DNA of 34,246 nucleotides. Origin: Mangrovactinospora gilvigrisea. Lineage in GTDB: Bacteria > Actinomycetota > Actinomycetes > Streptomycetales > Streptomycetaceae. Location: NCBI RefSeq assembly GCF_001879105.1, contig NZ_MLCF01000133.1, positions 1 through 34,246 on the forward strand. The letters are read 5' to 3'. Made by a program: the position numbers and the translations under genes. Positions 15,934 to 23,514 of the stretch are shown piece by piece; the stretch's first letter is position 1; each line of letters begins with the position of its first letter. The notes beneath the pieces are model-generated. The model saw nothing but the letters and a program-made list of their open reading frames with translations, made no database searches and had not been told where the DNA came from.

Positions 15934-17334
15934 GTGGGGGAGAACGGCCGAAGCCGCCGGGCGAGCCGCGAGCACGGGCCCTGCACGGACCACCTCGACG
16001 CGGGCGCGGGCACCCCGCCGCACTGCCCGTCGTGCGGTGCCGCGGTCCCCGTCCCCGGGCCCCGCGCGCGCGTCGAGCGCGGCCGGCTGGCGCTGCTGCT
16101 GGAGGCCGGCGATCTGCTCGCCGGCGTCCTGGAGGAGGACCATGTGGCGGCGCTCGCCGCCCAGTTGGCCGTCCCCCGGTTGGGCCGCTGGTGCGCGGTC
16201 TACCTGGCCGGCTCGCCGCGGCCCGACCATGTGCCGTCGGTGCGGCTCGCCTGCGCCTGGCACGCGGTGGAGTCCCGCAACGCCGAACTCGCCGACCGGC
16301 TGGGCGCGCTGCCGCCCCCGCTCGGCCCCCTGAGCGGTCCGGCGCCCTGGGCGCCGCTCCCGGAGGCCTGGGTCTTCCCGCTGATGGTCGGGGCGCGCTG
16401 GCACGGCGCGCTGCTGCTGGCCCGCCACCCGTCCGCGCCGCCGGAGGCCGTGGACGGCGCGGACGGCGCCGAGGCCGCGGCCGCCTCCACCGAGCTGATC
16501 GAGTCGGTGGCCCGCCGGGTGGCCGTCGCCCTGGACACCGCCCGCCGCTACGGCCGCGCCGTGCACACCAACCGGGTGCTGCAGCGCGGGCTGCTGCCCG
16601 CCCTGCACGGCGTCGCCGTCCCCGGCCTGGACACCCGCGTGGTGTACGAGCCGGCGGGGGAGGGCGCCGAGGTCGGCGGCGACTTCTACGACATGTTCCC
16701 GTGCGGCGACGGGCGGTGGGCCTTCGCGCTGGGCGACGTCTGCGGCAGCGGGCCGGAGGCGGGAGCGCTCAGCGGCCTGGCCCGGCACGCGGTGCGGATA
16801 CTCGGCCGCGACCGGCTCGGCCCGGCGGGCGTGCTGGAGCGGCTCAACCGGGTGCTGATGGACGAGACCGAGCAGGACCACGGCCGGTTCCTCAGCCTGC
16901 TCTACGGCGAGGTGGAGCGCACCGCCGACGGCGGCGCCACGCTGGTGACGGCCTCCGGCGGCCACCCCCCGGTGCTGGTGCTGGGCGTCGACGGCACGGT
17001 GCGCGAGGCGACGGTGCCCCAACTGCTGCTCGGCATCCGCGAGGAGGAGCGCTACCAGCAGGAGCGGGTGCGGCTGGCACCCGGCGAGGTGCTGCTCGCG
17101 GTGACCGACGGCGTCACCGAGCGCCGCAACGGCACCCGGGCGCTGGACGACGGGGACGGGCTGGCCCGGATCCTCGCCGGATGCGTGGGCCTCACCGCGG
17201 CCGGGGTGGCCGAGCGGGTGCGCGGCGCGGTGCACGGCTTCGCCCCGGAGCCGCCCGACGACGATGTGGCGATTCTCGTACTGCGGGCAGGGGGTGGGCC
17301 GGGCGGTGCAGACATCGGTAGTTTGTCGGGGTGA
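15934..17334 (+). CDS. SpoIIE-type PP2C serine phosphatase with GAF-like domain
   Basis: A 466-residue signalling protein. Near the N-terminus is a possible small zinc knuckle (C17, then HCPSCG around 30-35). A GAF-like sensor region follows (about 45-200: RLALLLEAGDLLAGVLEEDHVAALAAQLAV and VFPLMVGARWHGALLLARHP). The SpoIIE/RsbU-type phosphatase domain is about 215-455, with the metal-binding Asp residues in EVGGDFYDMF, LGDVCGSGPEAG and the final DDDVAILVLR. Such enzymes usually dephosphorylate anti-anti-sigma factors. GTG 15934 follows GGAG by six bases; TTG 15922 is an alternative. The 155-base gap upstream holds no obvious gene or clear promoter. The stop overlaps the following MFS gene (GTGA, 17331-17334). 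No anti-sigma partner is next to it. Confidence 0.88.
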   Translation: MGENGRSRRASREHGPCTDHLDAGAGTPPHCPSCGAAVPVPGPRARVERGRLALLLEAGDLLAGVLEEDHVAALAAQLAVPRLGRWCAVYLAGSPRPDHVPSVRLACAWHAVESRNAELADRLGALPPPLGPLSGPAPWAPLPEAWVFPLMVGARWHGALLLARHPSAPPEAVDGADGAEAAAASTELIESVARRVAVALDTARRYGRAVHTNRVLQRGLLPALHGVAVPGLDTRVVYEPAGEGAEVGGDFYDMFPCGDGRWAFALGDVCGSGPEAGALSGLARHAVRILGRDRLGPAGVLERLNRVLMDETEQDHGRFLSLLYGEVERTADGGATLVTASGGHPPVLVLGVDGTVREATVPQLLLGIREEERYQQERVRLAPGEVLLAVTDGVTERRNGTRALDDGDGLARILAGCVGLTAAGVAERVRGAVHGFAPEPPDDDVAILVLRAGGGPGGADIGSLSG

Positions 17335-18716
17335 TTGATCAACGGCATAGGCGGACGGCCCTGTTGGTGGCCGGCTGCTTCTTCATGGAGAACCTCGACG
17401 GAACGATCGTCTCCACCTCGGCGCCCCGCATCGCCGCGTCCCTGCACACCGCCCCCGCCTCCGTCGGCCTGGTCGTCACCGCCTACCTGCTCACCCTCGC
17501 CGTCCTCATCCCGCTCAGCGGCTGGCTCGCCGCCCGGCTGGGTGCCCGCAAGGTCTTCCTCACCGCCATCGTGCTCTTCCTGCTCGCCTCGGCCGCCTGC
17601 GCCTCGGCGGCGGACCTCGGCCAACTCGTCGCCATGCGCGTCCTGCAGGGCATCGGCGGCGCGATGATGGTGCCCGTCGGACGACTGATGGTGGTGAGCA
17701 CCTCCGACAAGCGCGACATACCCCGGCTGATCGCCTATGTGACGTGGCCCGGGCTCGCCGCCCCGGTGATCGCCCCGCTGGTCGGCGGCCTGCTCACCAC
17801 CTACGCCAGCTGGCGCTGGATGTTCCTGATCAACCTGCCGCTCGGGGTGGTGGCGTTCGTCGCCGCCTGGCGGCTCATCAGGGGCGCGGACGCGGAGCGC
17901 CGCAGCGCGGCCGAGGCCCCGCTGGACTGGGCCGGCATGGTGCTCACCTCCACCGGGCTGGGCGCGCTCACCTATGCCGCGCACCTGGTGTCGGTGCCGG
18001 GCTCGGGCGCCTGGGCGGAGTCGGGCATGTTCGCCGCGGCGGTGGTGCTGCTGGCGGCGGCGGTGTGGCGGCTGCTGCGCGCCCGCCATCCGCTGATCGA
18101 GCTCCGGGCGCTGCGCATCCGCACCTTCCGCTCGGCGATCGCCGGCGGCGCGGCGCACTGGACGGCGTGCGGGGCGGTGCCGTTCCTGCTGCCGCTGCTC
18201 TTCGAGCAGGTCTACGGGTGGAGCGCGGTGACGGCAGGGGCGGTGGTGCTCTTCGTCTTCGTCGGCAACATCGGGATCAAGCCCGCCACCACCTATCTGA
18301 TGAATCGTTTCGGCTTCCGTCCGCTGATGGTGACGGCGACGCTGGGCGTGGCCGCCAGCCTCGCCGCCTTCGCCGCGCTGCCGGACGGCGCCCCGATGGC
18401 CGTCGCCGCGGCGGTGGCACTGGTCAGCGGGGCGGCCCGGTCGCTCGGCATGACCTGCTACAACACCATCGCCTACGCCGACGTCCCGGCCGAGCGGATG
18501 CGGGACGCCAACACCATGATGGCCACCACCCAGCAGGTCGGAACCGGCCTGGGCGTGGCGGCGGCGACGGTCGCGCTGCGGATCGGCGGGGGCGTCGGGC
18601 ATCCCTACCCGGTGGCCTGCGCGCTGATCGGCTGCATCGCGCTGATCGCCTTCGCGGAGGCGGCCCGGCTGGGGCGCGGCGAGGGCGCGGCGGTGCTGTC
18701 GGCGCAGCGCGGCTGA
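17331..18716 (+). CDS. MFS efflux transporter, DHA2 (14-helix) type
   Basis: A 461-residue exporter of the EmrB/QacA group, with 14 hydrophobic segments by eye. The first helix contains the family signature MENLDGTIVSTSAPRIA (motif D1-like). Motif A-like GWLAARLGARKVF follows helix 2, and motif C-like PGLAAPVIAPLVGG lies in helix 5. These proteins export drugs or small metabolites with proton antiport. The GTG at 17331 overlaps the phosphatase stop and has no good ribosome binding site, so expression probably depends on translation of the phosphatase. Substrate unknown. Confidence 0.88.
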   Translation: MIDQRHRRTALLVAGCFFMENLDGTIVSTSAPRIAASLHTAPASVGLVVTAYLLTLAVLIPLSGWLAARLGARKVFLTAIVLFLLASAACASAADLGQLVAMRVLQGIGGAMMVPVGRLMVVSTSDKRDIPRLIAYVTWPGLAAPVIAPLVGGLLTTYASWRWMFLINLPLGVVAFVAAWRLIRGADAERRSAAEAPLDWAGMVLTSTGLGALTYAAHLVSVPGSGAWAESGMFAAAVVLLAAAVWRLLRARHPLIELRALRIRTFRSAIAGGAAHWTACGAVPFLLPLLFEQVYGWSAVTAGAVVLFVFVGNIGIKPATTYLMNRFGFRPLMVTATLGVAASLAAFAALPDGAPMAVAAAVALVSGAARSLGMTCYNTIAYADVPAERMRDANTMMATTQQVGTGLGVAAATVALRIGGGVGHPYPVACALIGCIALIAFAEAARLGRGEGAAVLSAQRG

Positions 18717-18745
18717 CGCCCGCCGGGGTGGGGGACAATGGACGG

Positions 18746-19987
18746 ATGCCCTCCGCACTGCCCGACGGCGAGCCCGTCCCCGACGACGGCGCCCTGCCCG
18801 CCTCCGCCCTGGCCGGCGCCGCCGCGCGCCCGCTCGGGTTCTACGTCCACGTCCCGTACTGCGCCACCCGCTGCGGCTACTGCGACTTCAACACCTACAC
18901 CGCGGACGAGCTGCGCGGCACCGGCGGGATCGTCGCCGACCGCGCCCACTACGCCGACACCGTGATCGAGGAGATCCGGCTGGCGCGCCGGGTGCTGGGG
19001 CAGGACGACGGGCGCCCGGTCGAGACGGTCTTCTTCGGCGGCGGCACCCCCACGCTGCTGCCCGCCGCCGACCTGGGCCGGGTGCTGGGCGCCGTCCGCG
19101 ACGAGTTCGGCCTGGCGGCCGGCGCCGAGGTGACCACCGAGGCCAACCCCGACTCGGTGGACGCCCGCTACCTGGAGGAGCTGCGCGCCGCCGGCTTCAC
19201 CCGGATGTCCTTCGGCATGCAGAGTGCGCGCCAGGACGTGCTGCGGGTGCTGGAGCGGACGCACACCCCCGGCCGTCCCGAGGCGGCGGTCAAGGAGGCG
19301 CGGGCGGCGGGCTTCGCGCACATCAACCTCGACCTGATCTACGGCACGCCGGGGGAGACGGACGACGACTGGCGGGCCTCGCTGGAGGCGGCGCTGGCGG
19401 CCGGGCCGGACCATGTCTCGGCGTACTCGCTGATCGTGGAGGAGGGCACCCGGCTGGCCGCGCGGATCCGGCGCGGCGAGATCGCGGGCGTCGACGACGA
19501 CGTCCACGCGGACCGCTACCTGATCGCCGAGGAGCTGCTCTCGGCGGCCGGGCTGGAGTGGTACGAGGTCTCCAACTGGGCGGCGGCGGGCGAGGCGACG
19601 GCCCGCTGCCGCCACAACGAGCTGTACTGGACGGGCGCGGACTGGTGGGGCGCGGGCCCGGGGGCGCACAGCCATGTGGGCGGCGTGCGCTGGTGGAACC
19701 GCAAGCATCCGGCCGCGTACGCGGCCGCGATCGCGGCGGGGACGTCGCCGGGGCAGGGGCGCGAGCTGCTGTTGGCGGAGGACCGCCGGGTGGAGCGGAT
19801 CCTGCTGGAGCTGCGGCTGCGGGACGGGGTTCCGGTGGACGTGCTGACCGCCGCGGGGCGGCGGGCGGCGGAGAAGGCCGTCGCGGACGGGCTGGCGCTG
19901 GGGTCGGCACTGGACGAGGGGCGGGTCGCGCTGACGCTGCGCGGGCGGTTGCTGGCCGACGCGGTGGTGCGGGACCTGGTGGACTGA
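18746..19987 (+). CDS. hemW: Radical SAM heme chaperone HemW
   Basis: A 413-residue radical S-adenosylmethionine protein. The iron-sulfur motif is YCATRCGYCDFNTY (C39, C43, C46), with Phe after the third-Cys Asp instead of the fourth Cys of true coproporphyrinogen dehydrogenase HemN; this marks the HemW branch, which handles heme rather than oxidising coproporphyrinogen. Further signatures are FFGGGTPTLL, EANPDSVD, SFGMQS, INLDLIYGTPGET and the C-terminal HNxxYWxGxxWWGxGPGAHS block. ATG 18746 is 29 bases after the MFS stop. In many bacteria hemW sits between lepA and hrcA; here it keeps that relative position. It ends in a strong hairpin at 19998-20027. Confidence 0.95.
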   Translation: MPSALPDGEPVPDDGALPASALAGAAARPLGFYVHVPYCATRCGYCDFNTYTADELRGTGGIVADRAHYADTVIEEIRLARRVLGQDDGRPVETVFFGGGTPTLLPAADLGRVLGAVRDEFGLAAGAEVTTEANPDSVDARYLEELRAAGFTRMSFGMQSARQDVLRVLERTHTPGRPEAAVKEARAAGFAHINLDLIYGTPGETDDDWRASLEAALAAGPDHVSAYSLIVEEGTRLAARIRRGEIAGVDDDVHADRYLIAEELLSAAGLEWYEVSNWAAAGEATARCRHNELYWTGADWWGAGPGAHSHVGGVRWWNRKHPAAYAAAIAAGTSPGQGRELLLAEDRRVERILLELRLRDGVPVDVLTAAGRRAAEKAVADGLALGSALDEGRVALTLRGRLLADAVVRDLVD

Positions 19988-19997
19988 GCTCTCGGCG

Positions 19998-20027
19998 GCC
20001 GCCCCTCCACCGGGGTGGAGGGGCGGC
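19998..20027. terminator. Hairpin between convergent hemW and hydrolase
   Basis: Perfect 14-base arms GCCGCCCCTCCACC (19998-20011) and GGTGGAGGGGCGGC (20014-20027) with a 2-base centre lie in the 50-base gap between two converging genes. Probable bidirectional terminator. Confidence 0.8.
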
Positions 20028-20037
20028 GCGCGATGGA

Positions 20038-21444
20038 TCAGAGGGGGAGCAGGGACCAGGCGGCGGCCCAGGCCAGGAAGGCGGCCCCGGTGACGGCCGG
20101 CAGCGCCGCCCGCGGCGCATGCGCGCGGCAGGACTGGACGGCGACGGCGGCCGCGAGGACGACCGTCGCGGCGCCGAGCACCTGGAGCACCAGCCACGGC
20201 ACGGGCTCGCCGAGGAGCGCGGGCCCGGCCGCCCGGCCCTGCGTCGCGTACACCGCGACGACCAGCAGCAGCGTCCCGGCGACCGTCACCGTCCCGCACC
20301 AGCGCAGCGCCCGTCCGCAGCGGCGCAGGCCGCTCCGCGCGGCGGACGCCCGGCGTCCGACTCCTGCCGCGAAACCGGCGATCAGCGCGGCCGCGGCGGC
20401 GAGTTGGAGCACCGCGGGCGGCGCCGCCGTCGAGCCCGGGTCGGTGCTCGGCACGGCCTGGCGGGGCGCGGCGACCGGTGCCGGGGAGGTCGCCGCCGGG
20501 CGGCCGGCGGTGGTGCGGCGCACCCAGGCGGTCATGGTGGAGAGGTAGCCGGGCGCGGGGGCGCCGAACCGGCGGCCGTGCTCGACGGGCCCGCCGATGC
20601 GGTCGAAGCCGGTGCGGGTGGCGCGCCCGTTGTGGGCGGCCCCGGCGAGGAAGCGGACCGTCAGATGCGTGTTCCCGGCCCGGGCGAGGGCGGCGCGGTA
20701 GATGCGCGCGCTGTCGGCGGGCGGGACCTGGACGTCCTTGGCGCCCCACAGCGCCAGCACGGGCATCCGCATCCGCTCCAGCAGCGGGACGGGATCGTAG
20801 GCGGCCGAGGGGAAGAGCCCCGTCCCGGCGAGGAGCCGGGCGCCGGGGCCGGCGACGGCCCGCTGCAGCGAGCCGGGCCCGCGGTAGCCGGCGCCGCCGT
20901 GGCCCAGCGCGGTGTTCAGGCTCCACGCCTGGGCGCGCAGCGGGGTGACGCCGGGGCCGCCGAGCGTCACCAGGAAGGCGACGTGCCCGGACTTCAGCGC
21001 GGCGAGCGGGGCGACCCAGCCGCCCTCGCTGAAGCCCCACAGGCCGACGCGGTCCGGGTCGACGCCGGGGGTGCGGCGCAGTGCGGCGATGCCGGCGGCG
21101 GCGTCGTCGGCGAGGGCGCCGAAGTCGCGGTGGTAGCGGTCGTAGCCGACGGTGCGCTTGTCGTAGACGAGGGCGGCGATGCCGGCGGCGGCGAAGGCGC
21201 GGGCCTCGGTGAGGTACTCGCTGCGCGGGCCGGGGCCCGACCCGCCCACCAGCACGATCCCCGGCACCCGCGCCCCGCGGCGGTGGTTCGCGGGCGCCAC
21301 CACGCTTCCCTTGAGTACCAGCCCCCCACCGCCGCGAAACACGACGGACGTGCTGCTGATGCCCCCACCGGCAGCGGACGCGCTCCGCACCCCCACCACC
21401 GAAGCCACCAAGAGCACCGCCACAACCACAACACCCCGCAGCAC
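20038..21444 (-). CDS. Secreted/membrane-tethered alpha/beta hydrolase with C-terminal four-helix domain
   Basis: A 468-residue protein if started at GTG 21444. Residues 1-25 (LRGVVVVAVLLVASVVGVRSASAA) are a signal peptide or anchor. The alpha/beta-hydrolase domain (about 35-310) has the oxyanion loop GGSGPGPRSEY, nucleophile elbow GFSEGG (S139), acid D237 (GAKDVQVPP) and H271 (AGAAHNG), as in dienelactone-hydrolase/acyl-peptidase-like enzymes. A Pro/Ala linker (315-343) leads to four hydrophobic segments (344-362, 384-402, 416-436, 447-468), an uncommon C-terminal membrane domain. The start is uncertain: no ribosome binding site precedes 21444, but the same frame stays open to GTG 22281, which has AAGGAG well placed upstream. 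The longer product would carry about 280 Arg/Ala-rich residues made of nine 27-residue repeats. Substrate unknown. Confidence 0.8.
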   Translation of the reverse strand: MLRGVVVVAVLLVASVVGVRSASAAGGGISSTSVVFRGGGGLVLKGSVVAPANHRRGARVPGIVLVGGSGPGPRSEYLTEARAFAAAGIAALVYDKRTVGYDRYHRDFGALADDAAAGIAALRRTPGVDPDRVGLWGFSEGGWVAPLAALKSGHVAFLVTLGGPGVTPLRAQAWSLNTALGHGGAGYRGPGSLQRAVAGPGARLLAGTGLFPSAAYDPVPLLERMRMPVLALWGAKDVQVPPADSARIYRAALARAGNTHLTVRFLAGAAHNGRATRTGFDRIGGPVEHGRRFGAPAPGYLSTMTAWVRRTTAGRPAATSPAPVAAPRQAVPSTDPGSTAAPPAVLQLAAAAALIAGFAAGVGRRASAARSGLRRCGRALRWCGTVTVAGTLLLVVAVYATQGRAAGPALLGEPVPWLVLQVLGAATVVLAAAVAVQSCRAHAPRAALPAVTGAAFLAWAAAWSLLPL

Positions 21445-21457
21445 GCCGACACCGCAC

Positions 21458-22238
21458 GAGCCGGTGGCCCGGGCCGTGGCCGTGAGCCGTCGGGTGCGCC
21501 CCCGCAGGGGCGGGGGGAACTGCGCGCTTGCACCGGGCGAGCCGGTGGCCCGGGCCGTGGCCGCGAGCCGTCGGGTGCGCCCCCGCAGGGGCGCGGGGAA
21601 CTGCGCGCCCGCACCGCGTGAGCCGGTGGGCCGGGCCGTGGCGGTGAGCCGTCGGTTGCGCCCCCGCAGGGGCGCGGGGAACTGCGCGCCCGCGCCGCGC
21701 GAGCCGGTGGCCCGGGCTGCGGCCGTAAGCCGAGGGGCACGCCCCCGCAGGGGCGCGGGGAACTGCGCGCCCGCGCCGCGTGAGCCGGTGGCCCGGGCCG
21801 CGGCCGTAAGCCGTCGGGTGCGCCCTCGCAGGGGCGCGGGGAACTGCGCGCCCGCGCCGCGCGAGCCGGTGGGCCGGGCCGTGGCCGTAAGCCGAGCGGC
21901 GCGCCCTCGCAGGGGCGCGGGGAACTGCGCGCCCGCGCCGCGCGAAACGGTAGGCCGGGCTGCGGCCGTGAGCCGTCGGGTGCGCCCCCGCAGGGGCGCG
22001 GGGAACTGCGCGCTTGCACCGGGCGAGCCGGTGGCCCGGGCCGTGGCCGCGAGCCGTCGGGTGCGCCCCCGCAGGGGCGCGGGGAACTGCGCGCCCGCAC
22101 CGCGCGAGCCGGTGGGCCGGGCCGTGGCCGTAAGCCGTCGGGTGCGCCCCCGCAGGGGCGCGGGGAACTGCGCGCCCGCACCGCGCGAGCCGGTGGCCCG
22201 GGCCGCGGCCGTAGGCCGAGCGGCGCGCCCCCGCAGGG
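21458..22238. repeat. Tandem array, about 9.6 units of exactly 81 bp
   Basis: Unit starts (GAGCCGGTG or variant) fall at 21458, 21539, 21620, 21701, 21782, 21863, 21944, 22025, 22106 and 22187, always 81 bases apart with no insertion or deletion. The tenth unit breaks off near 22238. Each full unit carries the hairpin GCGCCCC-CGCA-GGGGCGC (loop TCGCA or CGCA variants) followed by GGGGAACTGCGCGC. Units 2 and 8 differ at one base, and units 1 and 7 uniquely share the tail CTTGCACCGGGC, implying a six-unit (486 bp) higher-order duplication. On the minus strand each unit encodes 27 residues containing AQFPAPLRGR. The same core occurs once at 28333-28352. It is not a CRISPR array, since no unique spacers separate the repeats. 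Confidence 0.95.
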
Positions 22239-22281
22239 CGACGCGCCGCCCGCGGGCAGGCGAGTTGAACAGGACGAGCAC

Positions 22282-22416
22282 CGCGTGCTCTCCTTTCGAG
22301 TGAAGGATTCGTGCGTCACAGGACGCGCCCGTGAGGGCGCGGTCGCGCGGCCTTCGCCCTGCCGGGTCCGCCGAGTTGCCGCTCGGCGGCCCGGCCCTGA
22401 GCGGGCGAGCGGGCCT
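22282..22416 (-). promoter_or_regulatory. Leader region with ribosome binding site and two hairpins
   Basis: This 135-base gap holds no gene. Next to its left end, on the minus strand, AAGGAGAGCACGCG precedes GTG 22281, a better initiation signal than any at the hydrolase. A perfect hairpin CGCGCCC-GTGA-GGGCGCG lies at 22324-22341. No clear -35/-10 pair was recognised, so a promoter for the hydrolase is not proven. Confidence 0.4.
22368..22389 (-). terminator. Terminator downstream of the ArsR-type regulator
   Basis: Arms CCGCCGAG (22368-22375) and CTCGGCGG (22382-22389) are perfectly complementary with a 6-base loop, 28 bases past the regulator stop codon on the minus strand. Confidence 0.55.
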
Positions 22417-23058
22417 CTAGTTGTCCCCGACTCCATCCGCGTCCCCGTCCCCGGCCTCGTCCGCGGACGGAAAACCGAGGAGCCGGAGCCGGACGGGCCG
22501 CGTGCCCGGGGGACGCTCCCCCGGCTGCGGCGAGTAGCGGTAGACGAGCTTGATGTACTCCTCGAAGAACTCCTTCAGCCGTGCCGGATCGACCCGCAGC
22601 GTCGCCCGCGAGAACAGCACCGCGTCCGCCCACGGCCCCAACTCGGCCGCGTGCTCCTCGAACGCGTCGTACTGCTCCAGGATCTCCGCGAGGTTCGCGC
22701 GGTTCATCGCCGAGACCGCCTCGCGCATCTCCGGCGACTGCCGGCTGTACGGCGGGAACCGGCGGTCCGCGGCGACCGAGCGCCACCACCGCTCCCGGCC
22801 GCGGGCCAGCTCCGGCACCTCCTCGATGAAGCCGTGCTTGGCCATCTGCCGAAGGTGATAGCTGGTCAGCCCGGTGCTCTCGCCGAGTTCCCGGGCCAGC
22901 GCCGCCGAGTTGACGGGACCCTCCCGCAGCAGCCGCTCGATCCTGCGGCGCAGCGGATGCGCCAGCAGGCGGACCGCCGCCACATCCGTGATCTCGGTGG
23001 GCGGCGGTGCCGGCGACGCCGGCGGTGGCGGCTGCCCAGGGGTCTCGTCCGGTGCCAT
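22417..23058 (-). CDS. ArsR-type winged-helix transcriptional regulator
   Basis: A 213-residue regulator. After a Pro-rich leader (PGQPPPPASPAPPP) comes a winged helix of the ArsR/HTH_20 type (about residues 25-100: VRLLAHPLRRRIERLLREGPV, ALARELGESTGLTSYHLRQMAKHGFIEEV, RGRERWW). A C-terminal helical part follows (AVSAMNRANLAEILEQYDAFEEHAAELGPW), then a long acidic tail ending GDGDADGVGDN. There are no Cys pairs for metal sensing, so it is not a classical arsenic sensor. ATG 23058 has no ribosome binding site but lies where transcription should begin after the TACGGT -10 box, suggesting leaderless translation. A perfect inverted repeat overlaps its promoter, so it is probably autoregulated. 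Confidence 0.88.
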   Translation of the reverse strand: MAPDETPGQPPPPASPAPPPTEITDVAAVRLLAHPLRRRIERLLREGPVNSAALARELGESTGLTSYHLRQMAKHGFIEEVPELARGRERWWRSVAADRRFPPYSRQSPEMREAVSAMNRANLAEILEQYDAFEEHAAELGPWADAVLFSRATLRVDPARLKEFFEEYIKLVYRYSPQPGERPPGTRPVRLRLLGFPSADEAGDGDADGVGDN

Positions 23059-23064
23059 GGCATG

Positions 23065-23107
23065 ACCGTAGCCCCTTGCAAAGAGTCTTTGCAAGGGGCC
23101 TTTGCAA
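23065..23107 (-). promoter_or_regulatory. Autoregulatory promoter/operator of the ArsR-type gene
   Basis: Perfect 14-base arms GCCCCTTGCAAAGA (23071-23084) and TCTTTGCAAGGGGC (23086-23099) have a one-base centre, and a further CTTTGCAA lies at 23100-23107. On the minus strand TTGCAA (23094-23089), an 18-base spacer and TACGGT (23070-23065) form the promoter, so the operator covers the -35 and spacer. Confidence 0.8.
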
Positions 23108-23142
23108 CTCGCCCGCCCGCGAGTTGAGGAAGCGTCAGTGCG

Positions 23143-23514
23143 TCAGTTCTTGCTGACCCGCGCCGCGGTGCCGTACGCGCAGACCTCGGTGCCGCCCGCG
23201 CTCTCCTGGTCGGTGACGTCGAACCGCATCGCCAGGACCGCGTTGGCGCCCAGCGCCTGCGCCTGCTCGATCAGCCGGCCCATCGCCTCGTTGCGGCTCT
23301 GCACCAGCGTCTTCGTCAGACCCTTCAACTCGCCGCCGACCAGCGACTTCAGGCCCGCGCCGATCTGGCTGCCGACGTGCCGGCTGCGCACCGTCAGGCC
23401 GAACACCTCGCCCAGCACCTCGTCGATGCGGTAGCCCGGCGCCTCGTTGGTGGTGACCACCAGGACCCCGTCGCTCGTGGTGTGCGCACCGCCGAAATCG
23501 CTGATGTTCGTCAT
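23143..23514 (-). CDS. YbjQ-family (heavy-metal-binding domain) protein
   Basis: A 123-residue protein of the YbjQ/UPF0145 family, usually 105-125 residues and thought to form pentamers. Signature parts are VLVVTTNEAPGYRIDEVLGEVFGLTVRSRH, the SLVGGELKGLTKTLVQSRNEAMGRL helix and LGANAVLAMRFDV near the end. The metal-binding label is historical and not demonstrated. The ATG at 23514 overlaps the DUF3097 stop as ATGA (23511-23514), so the two are translationally coupled. The regulator follows 84 bases downstream on the same strand. The cellular role is unknown. Confidence 0.93.
   Translation of the reverse strand: MTNISDFGGAHTTSDGVLVVTTNEAPGYRIDEVLGEVFGLTVRSRHVGSQIGAGLKSLVGGELKGLTKTLVQSRNEAMGRLIEQAQALGANAVLAMRFDVTDQESAGGTEVCAYGTAARVSKN

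Noticed and set aside
16755..16772. CebR-like sequence CGGGAGCGCTCAGC inside the phosphatase gene
   Set aside because: Only about 10 of 14 positions match and it is within coding sequence, a level expected by chance.
21458..22238. Possible CRISPR array
   Set aside because: The 81-base units are repeats end to end with no unique spacers, and no cas genes are present.
21179..22303. 374-codon plus-strand frame through the tandem array, encoding repeated RRVRPRRGAGNCAPAP
   Set aside because: An 81-bp period leaves frames open on both strands in this composition; no ribosome binding site, promoter or domain supports this one.
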